From positions 56,983 through 120,982 of the forward strand of contig DKDI01000048.1 of the NCBI GenBank assembly GCA_002449305.1: a stretch of 64,000 bases of DNA, read 5' to 3'. Position 1 is the first letter of the stretch, and every line of letters starts with the position of its first letter. Source of the stretch: Treponema sp. UBA6852 (GTDB lineage: Bacteria; Spirochaetota; Spirochaetia; Treponematales; Treponemataceae). This document shows, piece by piece, positions 43,747-52,858 of this stretch. The notes below the pieces were generated by a model. That model made no database searches. It had not been told where the DNA came from and saw only the letters and a program-made list of their open reading frames with translations. The position numbers and the translations under genes were made by a program.

Positions 43747-45801
43747 TTATACAGTCGCTTTTGCGCCGCGCACTTTTTTTAGAATCAGCTGGTATGCAAT
43801 GAGGGCTGCAAGCAGACTTACACCTATGATGTCGGTTTTTGCTTCCGGGATTACACAGAGCAAGCCTGCGACGGCGAACAGAATCCTTTCAAGCGCATCA
43901 AATGCAATTCTTGTCGTCTTGCCTTTTCCTGAATTGTAGAAGAAGCCTGTGTTGTTGAACCCGTAGCCTTCAAGCGCAACACTGATTCCAAACATTCCGA
44001 GTATCGCGGTTACAATTATCATGACAACAGAAAGCGCGGAGGCGTTTATCATAAGCATTTTGCTGTTGTAGACAAACATGTAAGGAATTATAAACGCGCC
44101 TATGGCAAGCTTGGTTGCATTTATAGCGGTTTTCATAGGTTTGGCTTTTGCGATTGCGGCTCCGGCTATTGCGGCAAGCGCTACAGGAGGCGTAACGTCG
44201 GCGATAATTCCAAAATAGAATGCGAACATGTGCGCCGCAAGCGGCTCTATTCCAAGGCTTATGATTGCTCCTGCTGTGATTGTGGAGGTGATAAGGTAGT
44301 TCGCAGTTGTAGGAGCGCCCATTCCAAGAATTATGGAGGCAACCATTGTAAAGACCAGCGTCAATAAAAGTTTTCCGTGCGCCAGCATGACAAGACCGTT
44401 TCCAAGCCTGAGCCCAAGTCCTGTAAGCGTTACGATTCCGATTATGATTCCAGCCATTCCGCAGGCGATTGCCACGCTGATAATATTTCTTGCGGCAGTG
44501 CACATGATTTCAACAATGTCTTTTCCGCCGAAAGAAGGCTTGTGTCCATGCGCCAAGTCAGAGACAGAAACTCCGAATCCGACCAGAACGCAGGCGATGA
44601 TTCCCATTAACGCCGCAAAAACCGCAGTCTTTCCGGCGCAGAGAAAATAGATAATCACAACGAGCGGAAGAATCATATAGCCTTTTTTAAGAAGAAGAGG
44701 CATAAAGCGCGGAAGCTGATCTTTCGGAAGTCCTTTGAGCCCGAGCTTTTTCGCCTCAAGGTGAACGGTTATAAAGATTCCTGTAAAGTAAAGAATCGCC
44801 GGAACAACCGCCGCCTTTACAATCATGATGTACGGAAGTCCAAGGCTTTCCGCCATAAGAAACGCTGCGGCTCCCATGATTGGCGGCATTATCTGACCTC
44901 CTGTGGAAGCGGCCGCCTCAACTGCGCCTGCAAATTCGCCCTTGTATCCAAGTTTTTTCATCATCGGAATTGTAAACGAGCCTGAGCCTACAGTGTTTGA
45001 GACAGACGAGCCTGAAACTGTTCCCAAAAGAGCTGAAGACAAGACCGCAACTTTCGCAGGTCCGCCGCTCGCTCCTCCTGCAAGCGCATTGCAAACGTCA
45101 ATAAAAAAGTGTCCGATTCCGGTTTTTTCAAGAAGCGCACCGAACAGAATAAAAAGGAAAATGAATGTAGAGCAGGCGCCAATCGGAGTTCCCATGATTC
45201 CTTCTGTGTTGTAAAAAAGATGGCATACGACACGCTGAAGCGAATATCCCCTGTGATGCAAAAATCCCGGAAGATATTTTCCGGCGAACGCGAACACGAT
45301 GAACGAGCCGGCTATAATCATAATCGGAAGCCCTACAATTCTTCTGCAGCTTTCAAAAAGCACAAGGATTCCGACAATTCCGACTGCCACATCCAACGGC
45401 GTGTTGTTTCCGGAGCGTCTTACGAGCAAGTCAAAATTCACGACAATATAAAGCCAGCACGCCGCTCCAATCAAGCCAAGAACTATGTCGTACCAGGGAA
45501 GCGTATTGCGCGGACTGTTTTTTGTAGGCGGAAAAAGAAGAAACGCCAGGAGCTGCACAAAAGCCAAGTGGGTCGCGCGAAGAACCTGCGCCGTGATTGC
45601 TCCGGACAAAGTCGCATACAACTGGAAAATCACAAAAATAACAGAAATAAAAACTGTAATATACTGACGCCAGCATTTATGCTCACGGTAAGACTGCTCG
45701 CGGTCCAGCTCCTTCATCATTCTCTTCATTTCTTCTTCGTTTGAAGTAGGAAGAATCTGCTCGATGTAGTCATTAGAGTTTTTGTTTTTGTCGTTTGCCA
45801 T
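43747..45801 (-). CDS. TRAP transporter fused permease (TAXI type, 4TM/12TM)
   Basis: A 684-residue fused small-plus-large TRAP membrane subunit. About 16-18 helices are predicted, with the DctM-like motif GSVSGSSVSNTVGSGSFTIP near the centre and GAPTTANYLITS later. TAXI-TRAP systems use an ion gradient to import organic acids delivered by a periplasmic binding protein. AGGAGGT precedes the ATG. On the minus strand it follows the binding protein and DUF1850 genes but is separated from DUF1850 by a 127-bp palindromic repeat. An inverted repeat copy also follows it. Confidence 0.93.
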   Translation of the reverse strand: MANDKNKNSNDYIEQILPTSNEEEMKRMMKELDREQSYREHKCWRQYITVFISVIFVIFQLYATLSGAITAQVLRATHLAFVQLLAFLLFPPTKNSPRNTLPWYDIVLGLIGAACWLYIVVNFDLLVRRSGNNTPLDVAVGIVGILVLFESCRRIVGLPIMIIAGSFIVFAFAGKYLPGFLHHRGYSLQRVVCHLFYNTEGIMGTPIGACSTFIFLFILFGALLEKTGIGHFFIDVCNALAGGASGGPAKVAVLSSALLGTVSGSSVSNTVGSGSFTIPMMKKLGYKGEFAGAVEAAASTGGQIMPPIMGAAAFLMAESLGLPYIMIVKAAVVPAILYFTGIFITVHLEAKKLGLKGLPKDQLPRFMPLLLKKGYMILPLVVIIYFLCAGKTAVFAALMGIIACVLVGFGVSVSDLAHGHKPSFGGKDIVEIMCTAARNIISVAIACGMAGIIIGIVTLTGLGLRLGNGLVMLAHGKLLLTLVFTMVASIILGMGAPTTANYLITSTITAGAIISLGIEPLAAHMFAFYFGIIADVTPPVALAAIAGAAIAKAKPMKTAINATKLAIGAFIIPYMFVYNSKMLMINASALSVVMIIVTAILGMFGISVALEGYGFNNTGFFYNSGKGKTTRIAFDALERILFAVAGLLCVIPEAKTDIIGVSLLAALIAYQLILKKVRGAKATV

Positions 45802-45851
45802 TCAAACCTCCTATAATTTATTTGATTCAATTTCGAGTTTTGTAAATTTAC

Positions 45852-45978
45852 TGTCATTGCCGTGCTTGACACCGCGATGTTTGCATAGCAAACTCGGTTA
45901 GCAATCTGCTGAAAATTTCCAACGGATTATCAAACGAGTTTCTTTCAGAAACATCGCAGGGGCAAGCCCGATAATGAC
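45852..45978 (-). repeat. 127-bp palindromic intergenic element, inverted copy
   Basis: Reverse-complement homologue of 43401-43520, with the same ends and same internal hairpins but a slightly longer centre. It lies between DUF1850 and the TRAP permease in one transcription unit, so it is probably transcribed and may form a stable stem in the mRNA. Confidence 0.88.
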
Positions 45979-46015
45979 TAGGAATTTCAAGAAATCCTAA
46001 AACTCGACATTCGAC

Positions 46016-46531
46016 CTATTTTATATGATGAAAAATATAATCAGCAATCGAGACGTTTTTTATCTGAAAGACTATGCTTGTCTGCGGCTCAAAAAAATCA
46101 GCAAGAAAATAATCTGTGTATTTTCCGTTTTTATCTTCAATAGAAACCGCGTGGTTCGCAACAATTCCTACAGCCATCACAAACCTTTCAACAGTCCTGT
46201 TTATATTTGAAATCTCGTAGCCTTCATCAGTTGATGCAAAAACCGCGCCGGGCATTTCCTGCGGCTCAGGAATTCCAGCCCCGTAAGAAACAAAAACAGT
46301 TCTGCCGCACACAAGATTGCGCCCTTTCGCCTTGTAGAAATCTTTTACGCGGCCTTTGTTAACCGAATGTGTATAGGAAATCGCAAAGCCGTTCCTAAAG
46401 CCGTTCATAGAATAAAATCTTTGCGATGTTTCTTTTCTATTGCTGACTGAAAGAACGGGAAATGCAGGGAAAATAAAAATTCCCCCTGCAAAAAGAACTG
46501 AAATAAGAACTGTAAAAAGCCTTTTAGACAA
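46016..46531 (-). CDS. DUF1850 protein of the TAXI-TRAP operon
   Basis: A 171-residue protein with an N-terminal signal/anchor (LFTVLISVLFAGGIFIFPAF), then the DUF1850 core: GFAISYTHSVNKGRVKDFYK and FVSYGAGIPEPQE. DUF1850 proteins are regular partners of TAXI-TRAP permeases and binding proteins; their role is unknown. It follows the binding-protein gene after 14 bases. Confidence 0.85.
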   Translation of the reverse strand: MSKRLFTVLISVLFAGGIFIFPAFPVLSVSNRKETSQRFYSMNGFRNGFAISYTHSVNKGRVKDFYKAKGRNLVCGRTVFVSYGAGIPEPQEMPGAVFASTDEGYEISNINRTVERFVMAVGIVANHAVSIEDKNGKYTDYFLADFFEPQTSIVFQIKNVSIADYIFHHIK

Positions 46532-46545
46532 ATATTTCCGCCGGA

Positions 46546-47496
46546 TTAGTTCAAGCCAAGCTCGCTGAAATATCTTTTTGCGCCCGGATGGAAGGGAACA
46601 GAAACTCCTGTTACAGCAGACTGAGCGGAAACTTCTTTACCTTTTGCGTGGGCAGTCGCAAGGTCCGAAAGATTTTCAAACAATGCCTTTGTCATTTCAT
46701 AGACAATTTCCTCATCGAGTTTTGCGCTTACAGCAAGTGTCGCCTTGATTGCAAGCGCCTGGGTGTCGGAATCAGTTCCTTTGTATGTTCCGCCAGGAAT
46801 TGTTGTCTGAGTGTAGTATCCGTATTTTTCGCAGATTTCCTTTGCAGCCTCTCCGTCAACCGGAACAAGAGTAAGTCCTGCCGTGAATGCAAGTTCCTGC
46901 AATGCCGCGTTTGGAACACCGGCAGTGATAAAGCAGCCGTCCAAAGTTCCGTTCTGAATTCCTTCCGCGGATTCCTTGAACGAAAGGTTGCTCTTCTTGA
47001 TGTCGTCGAATGTGAGTCCGTAGCCTTCCATAATCTGCTTTGCGTTGAATTCAACTCCAGAGCCGGCGTCTCCAACAGAAATACGTTTTCCCTTGAAATC
47101 TGCGACAGATTTTATTCCGCTGTCCTTTGAAACCGCAATCTGGACAACCTCAGGATAAAGTGTTCCGATTGTCATGATGTTTTCAAGCTTTTCGCCTTCA
47201 AAAAGATCTGTTCCGTTGTAAGCGTAGTCCATTACATCGTTCTGAACAATCGCATATTCAGCTTCGCCTTTGTTTATAAGACGAAGATTTTCTGCTGAAG
47301 CTCCGGTCGCCTGAGCCGTAACGTTCATATTCTCAATTTTTGTATTCCAGATATTTGCAATTGCGCCGCCGAACGGATAGTACGTTCCTCCAGTTCCGCC
47401 GGTCGCAAGGATGTAGTCTTTTTTAGCATTAGAGCAGCCTGAAAGCACAAGCCCCGCGCAAATCAACAACGCGCCAAGTTTTACAATTTTCTTCAT
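46546..47496 (-). CDS. TAXI family TRAP transporter solute-binding lipoprotein
   Basis: A 316-residue extracytoplasmic binding protein. Lipobox LVLSGC near residue 20 indicates lipidation. The TAXI signature ATGGTGGTYYPFGGAIANIW follows. The start is the ATG at 47496, directly after GGAGG. It captures the substrate (organic acids such as glutamate or 2-oxoglutarate in known examples; not determinable here) and passes it to the permease two genes downstream. Confidence 0.93.
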   Translation of the reverse strand: MKKIVKLGALLICAGLVLSGCSNAKKDYILATGGTGGTYYPFGGAIANIWNTKIENMNVTAQATGASAENLRLINKGEAEYAIVQNDVMDYAYNGTDLFEGEKLENIMTIGTLYPEVVQIAVSKDSGIKSVADFKGKRISVGDAGSGVEFNAKQIMEGYGLTFDDIKKSNLSFKESAEGIQNGTLDGCFITAGVPNAALQELAFTAGLTLVPVDGEAAKEICEKYGYYTQTTIPGGTYKGTDSDTQALAIKATLAVSAKLDEEIVYEMTKALFENLSDLATAHAKGKEVSAQSAVTGVSVPFHPGAKRYFSELGLN

Positions 47497-47673
47497 AGAA
47501 ACCTCCAAAAAATCAACAAAAAATACGCTGAATTATACTATAGAATTGCATTTTTTTTCAATTAGCTTGAAAAACTTTAATATCAGTGTAACAAAAAAAA
47601 ACACATCATCTAGTCTAAAAAGAAATTATTCATTATAATTTTCTTTCAAATCTTTAATTAAAGGTTTTTCTTT

Positions 47674-50382
47674 ATGTTAAATTTTCTTTACACGGTAATA
47701 ATTTATCCGCTTATTCAGATAATCGAGTTTTCCTTTGTACTTTTTGACAGCGTTTTCAAAAACGAAGGAATTGCGGTTATTGGAGTAAGCCTTGCAGTTT
47801 CTATTCTTTGTCTTCCGCTTTATATTGTGGCCGAGCATTGGCAGCAGATTCAGCGTGACACAGAGAAAAAACTTGATCCGGGGATCCAGCGAATCAAGTC
47901 TGTTTTTAAAGGCGATGAGCAGTACATGATTCTTACAACTTTCTACAAAGAAAATCATTACCATCCGCTTATGGCATTGCGCTCATCATTCGGACTTTTG
48001 ATTCAGATTCCGTTTTTTATGGCGGCATATTCTTTTCTTTCAAACCTTGAATCTTTGCGCGGCTATTCGTTCCTTTTTATAAAAGACATGGGCGCACAGG
48101 ACGCGCTTTTTTCAATCGGTGGATTTCCAATCAATGTGCTTCCAATCGCGATGACGCTCATAAATATTGTTGCTGGTGCGATTTACACAAAAGGATTCAA
48201 ATTCAAGGACAAGATCACAATTTACGCAATGGCGCTGATTTTCCTTGTAATTCTTTATTCATCTCCAGCAGGACTCGTTCTTTATTGGACGATGAACAAT
48301 GTTTTCTCTCTTGTAAAAAATATCTTCTATAAAATTAAAAATCCTGCAAAAGTTCTGTATGTTGTTTTTGCGGCCGCAATCTTCGGTTTAGACGGCTACG
48401 TTCTTTTTGTTCATCATGGATTTTTACACAAGCGAATTCTGCTTGCAACAGTTGCAACTTTGCTTTTGGCAGTACCTTTTGTTGTAAAATTCATCTCGCA
48501 TCTTTTGGACACAACTTTAAAACCGCTCACAGAAAACAAAAAAGCACGGTTTGGAATTTTCTTTGTTTCAAGCATTGCGCTTTGCCTTTTCGCAGGAACT
48601 GTAATTCCTTCATTCATAATAGGTTCTTCCCCTGTTGAATTTTCAAATATTGACGGACACGGCTCGCCGCTTTATTTTATCTACAATTCCACAACACAGA
48701 CTTTCGGGCTTTTTGTGTTCTGGATGAGCTGTGTTTACTTTCTGTTCAACGCACGCATCCAAGCCGGATTCGCAGTTGTAATGCCGGTTCTGCTTTTTGT
48801 TGCCTTGATTGACGCATTTGTTTTTTCAGGCAACTACGGAACTCTTTCGCGTCTTATAACTTTTGCTGAAAATATTGATTCCGCACAGTTTTGGCAGATA
48901 ATCATTAATTTGTTATGCATAATTTTTGCGGCCTGCATTCCTTTTCTTCTTCTTAAATTTAAAAAAGAAAAAGTTTTGAACGGAATTCTTGCGGTGGTTC
49001 TTATCGCAGAAGCAGGACTTTCGCTTGTTCACATTGTGCAGATTCAAAATGGATATTCAGAATACAAAAGAACTGTTGCCGATGATGTGCAGGAAGTTGA
49101 CACAATAACTCCGCTTTACCACGTTTCAAAAACAGGAAAAAATGTGTTCGTAATCATGCTTGACCGCGCAGAAAATTCTTATGTTCAACCGATTTTTGAA
49201 GCCTTCCCAGAATTGTATGACATTTACGACGGATTCACGCTCTACCACAACACAGCCTCTTGGAACCAAGGAACATTACTTGGTGCTCCACCGCTTTTTG
49301 GCGGCTACGAATATACTCCTGCAGAAATAAACAAACGCAAAACAGAACGTCTTATTGACAAACAGAACGAAGCGCTTCTAACGCTTCCACGAATCTTTAC
49401 CGAACAAGCAGATTTTACAGCGCAAGTTTCGGACTTGAGCTGGGCAAACTACAGCTGGATTCCTGATATGTCAATCTGTTCACCTTATGAAAAAATCGAA
49501 GGTTTCAATGTTGAGCGAAAATACACAGATCTTTGGGTAAAACAAAACCCTGACAAAGTGCGACCAAATATCACAAGCACATGCCTTAAACGAAACCTTG
49601 TATGGTTCAGTCTTTTTAAGGCAGTTCCACTTTTTGCGCGCGACAGTGTATATGATGATGGCGCATGGTGGTCTTCCGACGAACAGACTTCTGACATAAT
49701 GGAATTTATCGATTATTATTCGGCGCTTGACTATATGCCAGAACTTACAGATTTTACAGCTGAAGGAAACAAATTCTTTGCAATAGTAAACGACACAACC
49801 CATTCAGGGCAAAAACTTCAGGCACCGGATTATGTTCCTGCAATCAATATTGAAGACAAAACTCATTCTAAAGTTGAAAAATACAGCTGCGCTTCTGGAA
49901 ATATTGCCGCATTCAAACGGTTCGGAGAATGGATTCAGTATTTAAAGGAAAACGACTGCTACGATAATTCGCGCATTATTTTTGTTGCTGATCACGGAAT
50001 CGGAACTTCAGAAGGATTCAAACTCGACTTTGAACAGGCAGAATTTCCTCAAGGATACAATCCTGACCACAACCATCCGCTTCTTTTGGTAAAAGATTTT
50101 AATGCAAAAGGAAAACTTACCGTAAATAAAGATTTTATGACAAACGCAGATGTTCCAGCGATTGCGACAAAAGGAATTATAAAAAATCCTAAAAATCCGG
50201 TAACAGGCAAAGAAATCAAGGAAATTCCACCAGCAGAAAAGAAAGCTTCTGGAATTGTTCTTACACACAACTGGCATCCTGGAAAAAACGGTCTGAACAT
50301 ATTTACAGTTCCAGAAGATGACTGGTACACAATTTCAGAAAATCTCTTTGAAGCCAAAAACTGGCAGAAAGGAATCAAATAG
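47674..50382 (+). CDS. YidC/Oxa1-like domain fused to an alkaline-phosphatase-superfamily domain, copy B
   Basis: A 902-residue paralogue of copy A. YidC-like residues 1-225 (GIAVIGVSLAVSILCLPLYIV, with Ser43 at the groove-Arg position), further helices to about 460, then the phosphatase-superfamily domain: VFVIMLDRAEN, candidate nucleophile Thr534 in QGTLLGAPPLFGGYEY, NDTTHSG and IIFVADHGIG. Metal ligands look intact. It is followed 28 bases later by a CDP-glycerol glycerophosphotransferase-like gene, and I infer that both act on the same phosphodiester-containing surface glycan or glycolipid. Weak SD AAAGG. Confidence 0.85.
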   Translation: MLNFLYTVIIYPLIQIIEFSFVLFDSVFKNEGIAVIGVSLAVSILCLPLYIVAEHWQQIQRDTEKKLDPGIQRIKSVFKGDEQYMILTTFYKENHYHPLMALRSSFGLLIQIPFFMAAYSFLSNLESLRGYSFLFIKDMGAQDALFSIGGFPINVLPIAMTLINIVAGAIYTKGFKFKDKITIYAMALIFLVILYSSPAGLVLYWTMNNVFSLVKNIFYKIKNPAKVLYVVFAAAIFGLDGYVLFVHHGFLHKRILLATVATLLLAVPFVVKFISHLLDTTLKPLTENKKARFGIFFVSSIALCLFAGTVIPSFIIGSSPVEFSNIDGHGSPLYFIYNSTTQTFGLFVFWMSCVYFLFNARIQAGFAVVMPVLLFVALIDAFVFSGNYGTLSRLITFAENIDSAQFWQIIINLLCIIFAACIPFLLLKFKKEKVLNGILAVVLIAEAGLSLVHIVQIQNGYSEYKRTVADDVQEVDTITPLYHVSKTGKNVFVIMLDRAENSYVQPIFEAFPELYDIYDGFTLYHNTASWNQGTLLGAPPLFGGYEYTPAEINKRKTERLIDKQNEALLTLPRIFTEQADFTAQVSDLSWANYSWIPDMSICSPYEKIEGFNVERKYTDLWVKQNPDKVRPNITSTCLKRNLVWFSLFKAVPLFARDSVYDDGAWWSSDEQTSDIMEFIDYYSALDYMPELTDFTAEGNKFFAIVNDTTHSGQKLQAPDYVPAINIEDKTHSKVEKYSCASGNIAAFKRFGEWIQYLKENDCYDNSRIIFVADHGIGTSEGFKLDFEQAEFPQGYNPDHNHPLLLVKDFNAKGKLTVNKDFMTNADVPAIATKGIIKNPKNPVTGKEIKEIPPAEKKASGIVLTHNWHPGKNGLNIFTVPEDDWYTISENLFEAKNWQKGIK

Positions 50383-50410
50383 TTTTGCAAATTTTTATTA
50401 GGAGATAAAA

Positions 50411-51643
50411 ATGATTTTACCACTTTACATTGATCCTGGCACGGGCTCAATGCTTTTTAGTATTTTAATTGGAGCAGCCGCAACACTATTTTTCTTGGCA
50501 AAAGCACTTCTTTTAAAAATCAAGCTTTTTTTGTCAGGAAAAAAAGATGGCAAAATTCAACTTGACTCTTCTTACAAGCCGTATGTAATTTACAACGAAG
50601 GAAACCAGTACTGGAATACTTTCAAACCAGTTGTGGAGGAATTTGAAAAAAGAAAAATTCCTCTTGAATATCTTACTTCTTCTAAGACAGACCCGATTTT
50701 TGAGCAAAAATACAATTATGTAAAAGCCGAATTTATCGGTGAAGGAAATACTGCTTTTGCAAAATTAAATATGCTAAGCGCAGGAATTGTTCTTATGACA
50801 ACTCCAGGACTTCAAGTTTATCAATTAAAAAGAAGTAAAAACGTAAAGCACTACTCGCACATTCTTCACATGCCGAACGATGCCACAACCTACAGACTTT
50901 TTGGCTTGGATTTTTTTGACTCAGTTCTTCTTACCGGCGACTACCAGGCGACAGACATTCGTTATCTTGAAGAAAAACGTGGAATCACCAAAAAAGAGCT
51001 TGTTACAGTTGGATGTCCTTATCTTGACGTGTACAAACAGAATATCGCGGATATTCCGGCGGAAGAAAACCATCCGTTTACAGTTCTTGTTTCTCCAAGC
51101 TGGGGAGATGTGGGAATTCTTAAAAAATACGGTGAAAAACTTCTTGACCCGCTTGCTAAAACTGGATGGCGAATCATCGTACGTCCACATCCGCAGTCAA
51201 AAAAATCAGAGGCGGAAATGCTCGACCGCCTTACAGAGCGCTATAAGGACAATCCGAATGTTGTGTGGGACTATGAGCGGCAGAATATTTTCTCTTTGAA
51301 AAAAGCCGATATAATGATTTCTGATTTTTCTGGAATCATTTTTGACTACACATTCCTTTGCGACAAGCCTGTTATGTACGTAAATGCCGGAATTGACTTG
51401 CGCCCATATGATGCCTACGATTTGGACGGAAAAGAATTGTGGCAGTATTCAGTTTTGAAAAAGTTCGGAACAGAATTAAAGGAAGAACAATTTTCAAACA
51501 TAAAAGAAGTCATTCAGTCTGTAAGCGACAGCAAGGAACTTGAAGAAGCCCGTCACGCCGCAAAAGCCGAAGCCTGGATGCACGAAGGCGAAGCTGGAAA
51601 AAATATTGTTGATTTTATGATCAGCAAGATTGAAAATAAATAA
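50411..51643 (+). CDS. CDP-glycerol glycerophosphotransferase family protein (TagB/TagF-like)
   Basis: A 410-residue protein with an N-terminal hydrophobic segment (SMLFSILIGAAATLFFLAKAL, about residues 13-35), then a GT-B TagB/TagF-like domain. Motifs include HILHMPNDATTYRL, IIVRPHPQSKKS and ADIMISDFSGIIFDYTFLCDKP, the His and SDxSS-like elements of the family. Members transfer glycerol or ribitol phosphate from CDP donors. It follows copy B of the YidC-phosphatase, with AGGAG before the ATG. Confidence 0.87.
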   Translation: MILPLYIDPGTGSMLFSILIGAAATLFFLAKALLLKIKLFLSGKKDGKIQLDSSYKPYVIYNEGNQYWNTFKPVVEEFEKRKIPLEYLTSSKTDPIFEQKYNYVKAEFIGEGNTAFAKLNMLSAGIVLMTTPGLQVYQLKRSKNVKHYSHILHMPNDATTYRLFGLDFFDSVLLTGDYQATDIRYLEEKRGITKKELVTVGCPYLDVYKQNIADIPAEENHPFTVLVSPSWGDVGILKKYGEKLLDPLAKTGWRIIVRPHPQSKKSEAEMLDRLTERYKDNPNVVWDYERQNIFSLKKADIMISDFSGIIFDYTFLCDKPVMYVNAGIDLRPYDAYDLDGKELWQYSVLKKFGTELKEEQFSNIKEVIQSVSDSKELEEARHAAKAEAWMHEGEAGKNIVDFMISKIENK

Positions 51644-51648
51644 GTAAA

Positions 51649-51688
51649 AAATCCTGCAGACAACTAAAAATTCCGCAGGATTTTTTTT
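51649..51688 (+). terminator. Terminator of the YidC-phosphatase B/TagF operon
   Basis: AATCCTGC, loop, GCAGGATT followed by TTTTTT, a few bases after the stop codon. Confidence 0.85.
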
Positions 51689-51691
51689 GGG

Positions 51692-51764
51692 TTTTAGGGG
51701 CAAAGCCCCTAGGAGAGTGGGTAGGCCGCAACGAAGTGCGGACGTAGGGCGAGACTTCGCCCTT
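51692..51764 (+). repeat. Triple-hairpin GC-rich intergenic element
   Basis: Three adjacent hairpins: AGGGGCAAAGCCCCT, CCGCAACGAAGTGCGG and AGGGCGAGACTTCGCCCT. It is far more GC-rich than its surroundings and differs from the TGTCATTATCGGG family. Confidence 0.7.
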
Positions 51765-51785
51765 ATGGATTTTTTAAGTAAAATT

Positions 51786-52760
51786 TTATTTGCAGCTTTC
51801 GCTTAGTTCCTGGTGCTTTTTAAGAAGTTCTGTTGTGAGTGTTTCCGGGAATGTTTTGCTGTTTGTCGCCTGATTTTCTGCGTCAACGGTTTCACCTTTA
51901 TACAGAACCACCGGGTAATCCTTTATGATGTCGGCACGAGCGTTTTTTATGATGCATTCGGCCATTTCCATTGCAAGAGGATTGTATTTTTTCTTGTTGA
52001 TTACGGCTACTGATTCTGTAAGAGAAAAATTTCCTTCAGTCGGGTCAACAAAATCAATAGGAAGGCCGGATTTTTTGTCGCGAACAGCCTGATGTCTTAG
52101 TCCAAAACCCACAGCAACTTCACCGGAACGGATTTTCTTTATCGGGCCAGAACCTGAAAGTTCAAGGTGCGGACCTGCGTTCTTATAGATTGCCTTTAAG
52201 GCTTCTTTTGCACCGTCTTCCCCATATTCTGAGACAAGAGCCTGAACCATAAGCCATGCAGTTGTGCTTCCCATAGGGTCAACAACGCTAACAAGATTTT
52301 TGTATTCAGGATTTCCTAAATCTTTTATACTTTTCGGGCAAGGAATCTTGTCTTCATTCAAAAGTTTTGTGTTCACAATCACAGCGCCTTGAAGGGCAAG
52401 TAGCGGAGTATAAAACGCTGGATGCGCAACTGTTGAATCTGCCGCAAAAGTCAAATCCTTGAACATATTGTTCATCTGCTGGGCACTTTCAATGTAGAAA
52501 GAGCTCATTGTAACAAGATCTGCCTCAATGTCTGAACCTTCAGCAAAAAGTTTTCCGCCAAGCTCGCTTGTTCCAAACGACTGAAAAATGTATTTTCCAG
52601 CAAATCCATTTTCATCAAGTGCCTTTTTTACAGAAACAACAGCCTCGTCATCAGCATTTGAATAAATAATAACCTGCTTTTCCGCCTGATTTTTCTTTGT
52701 ACAGCCAGAAAACAGTGCAGCGCACGCCAAAAGCGTGGCAAAAAATCTGATTTTTTTCAT
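51786..52760 (-). CDS. ABC transporter substrate-binding lipoprotein (iron/AEP class)
   Basis: A 324-residue periplasmic binding protein with lipobox ALFSGC near residue 20. The fold class is that of Fe3+/thiamine/2-aminoethylphosphonate binding proteins (VIIYSNADDEAVVSVKKA, VVDPMGSTTAWLMVQAL, SGSGPIKKIRSGEVAVGFGL). The last of four cotranscribed genes (HTH-nucleotidyltransferase, ATPase, permease, this). The neighbouring AEP genes favour 2-aminoethylphosphonate as ligand; iron or another small ligand remains possible. Confidence 0.85.
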   Translation of the reverse strand: MKKIRFFATLLACAALFSGCTKKNQAEKQVIIYSNADDEAVVSVKKALDENGFAGKYIFQSFGTSELGGKLFAEGSDIEADLVTMSSFYIESAQQMNNMFKDLTFAADSTVAHPAFYTPLLALQGAVIVNTKLLNEDKIPCPKSIKDLGNPEYKNLVSVVDPMGSTTAWLMVQALVSEYGEDGAKEALKAIYKNAGPHLELSGSGPIKKIRSGEVAVGFGLRHQAVRDKKSGLPIDFVDPTEGNFSLTESVAVINKKKYNPLAMEMAECIIKNARADIIKDYPVVLYKGETVDAENQATNSKTFPETLTTELLKKHQELSESCK

Positions 52761-52858
52761 TTTTCCTCCATAAAGTTTTTTTTATTATTGCTACAAAATG
52801 TTAAATCAATATAACGATTTATTCACATTCTTGTAAAATTCAGTTTGTAAATTAGAAT

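Noticed and set aside
45109..45744. A 211-aa + strand open frame, and several other long frames within 43.9-45.7 kb
   Set aside because: They are shadows of the TRAP permease; composition is atypical (Arg/Lys/Asn-rich) and no SD is present.
43401..45978. CRISPR array or composite transposon
   Set aside because: The repeats are not regularly spaced with spacers, and no transposase or cas gene is present; only two inverted elements flank one transporter gene.
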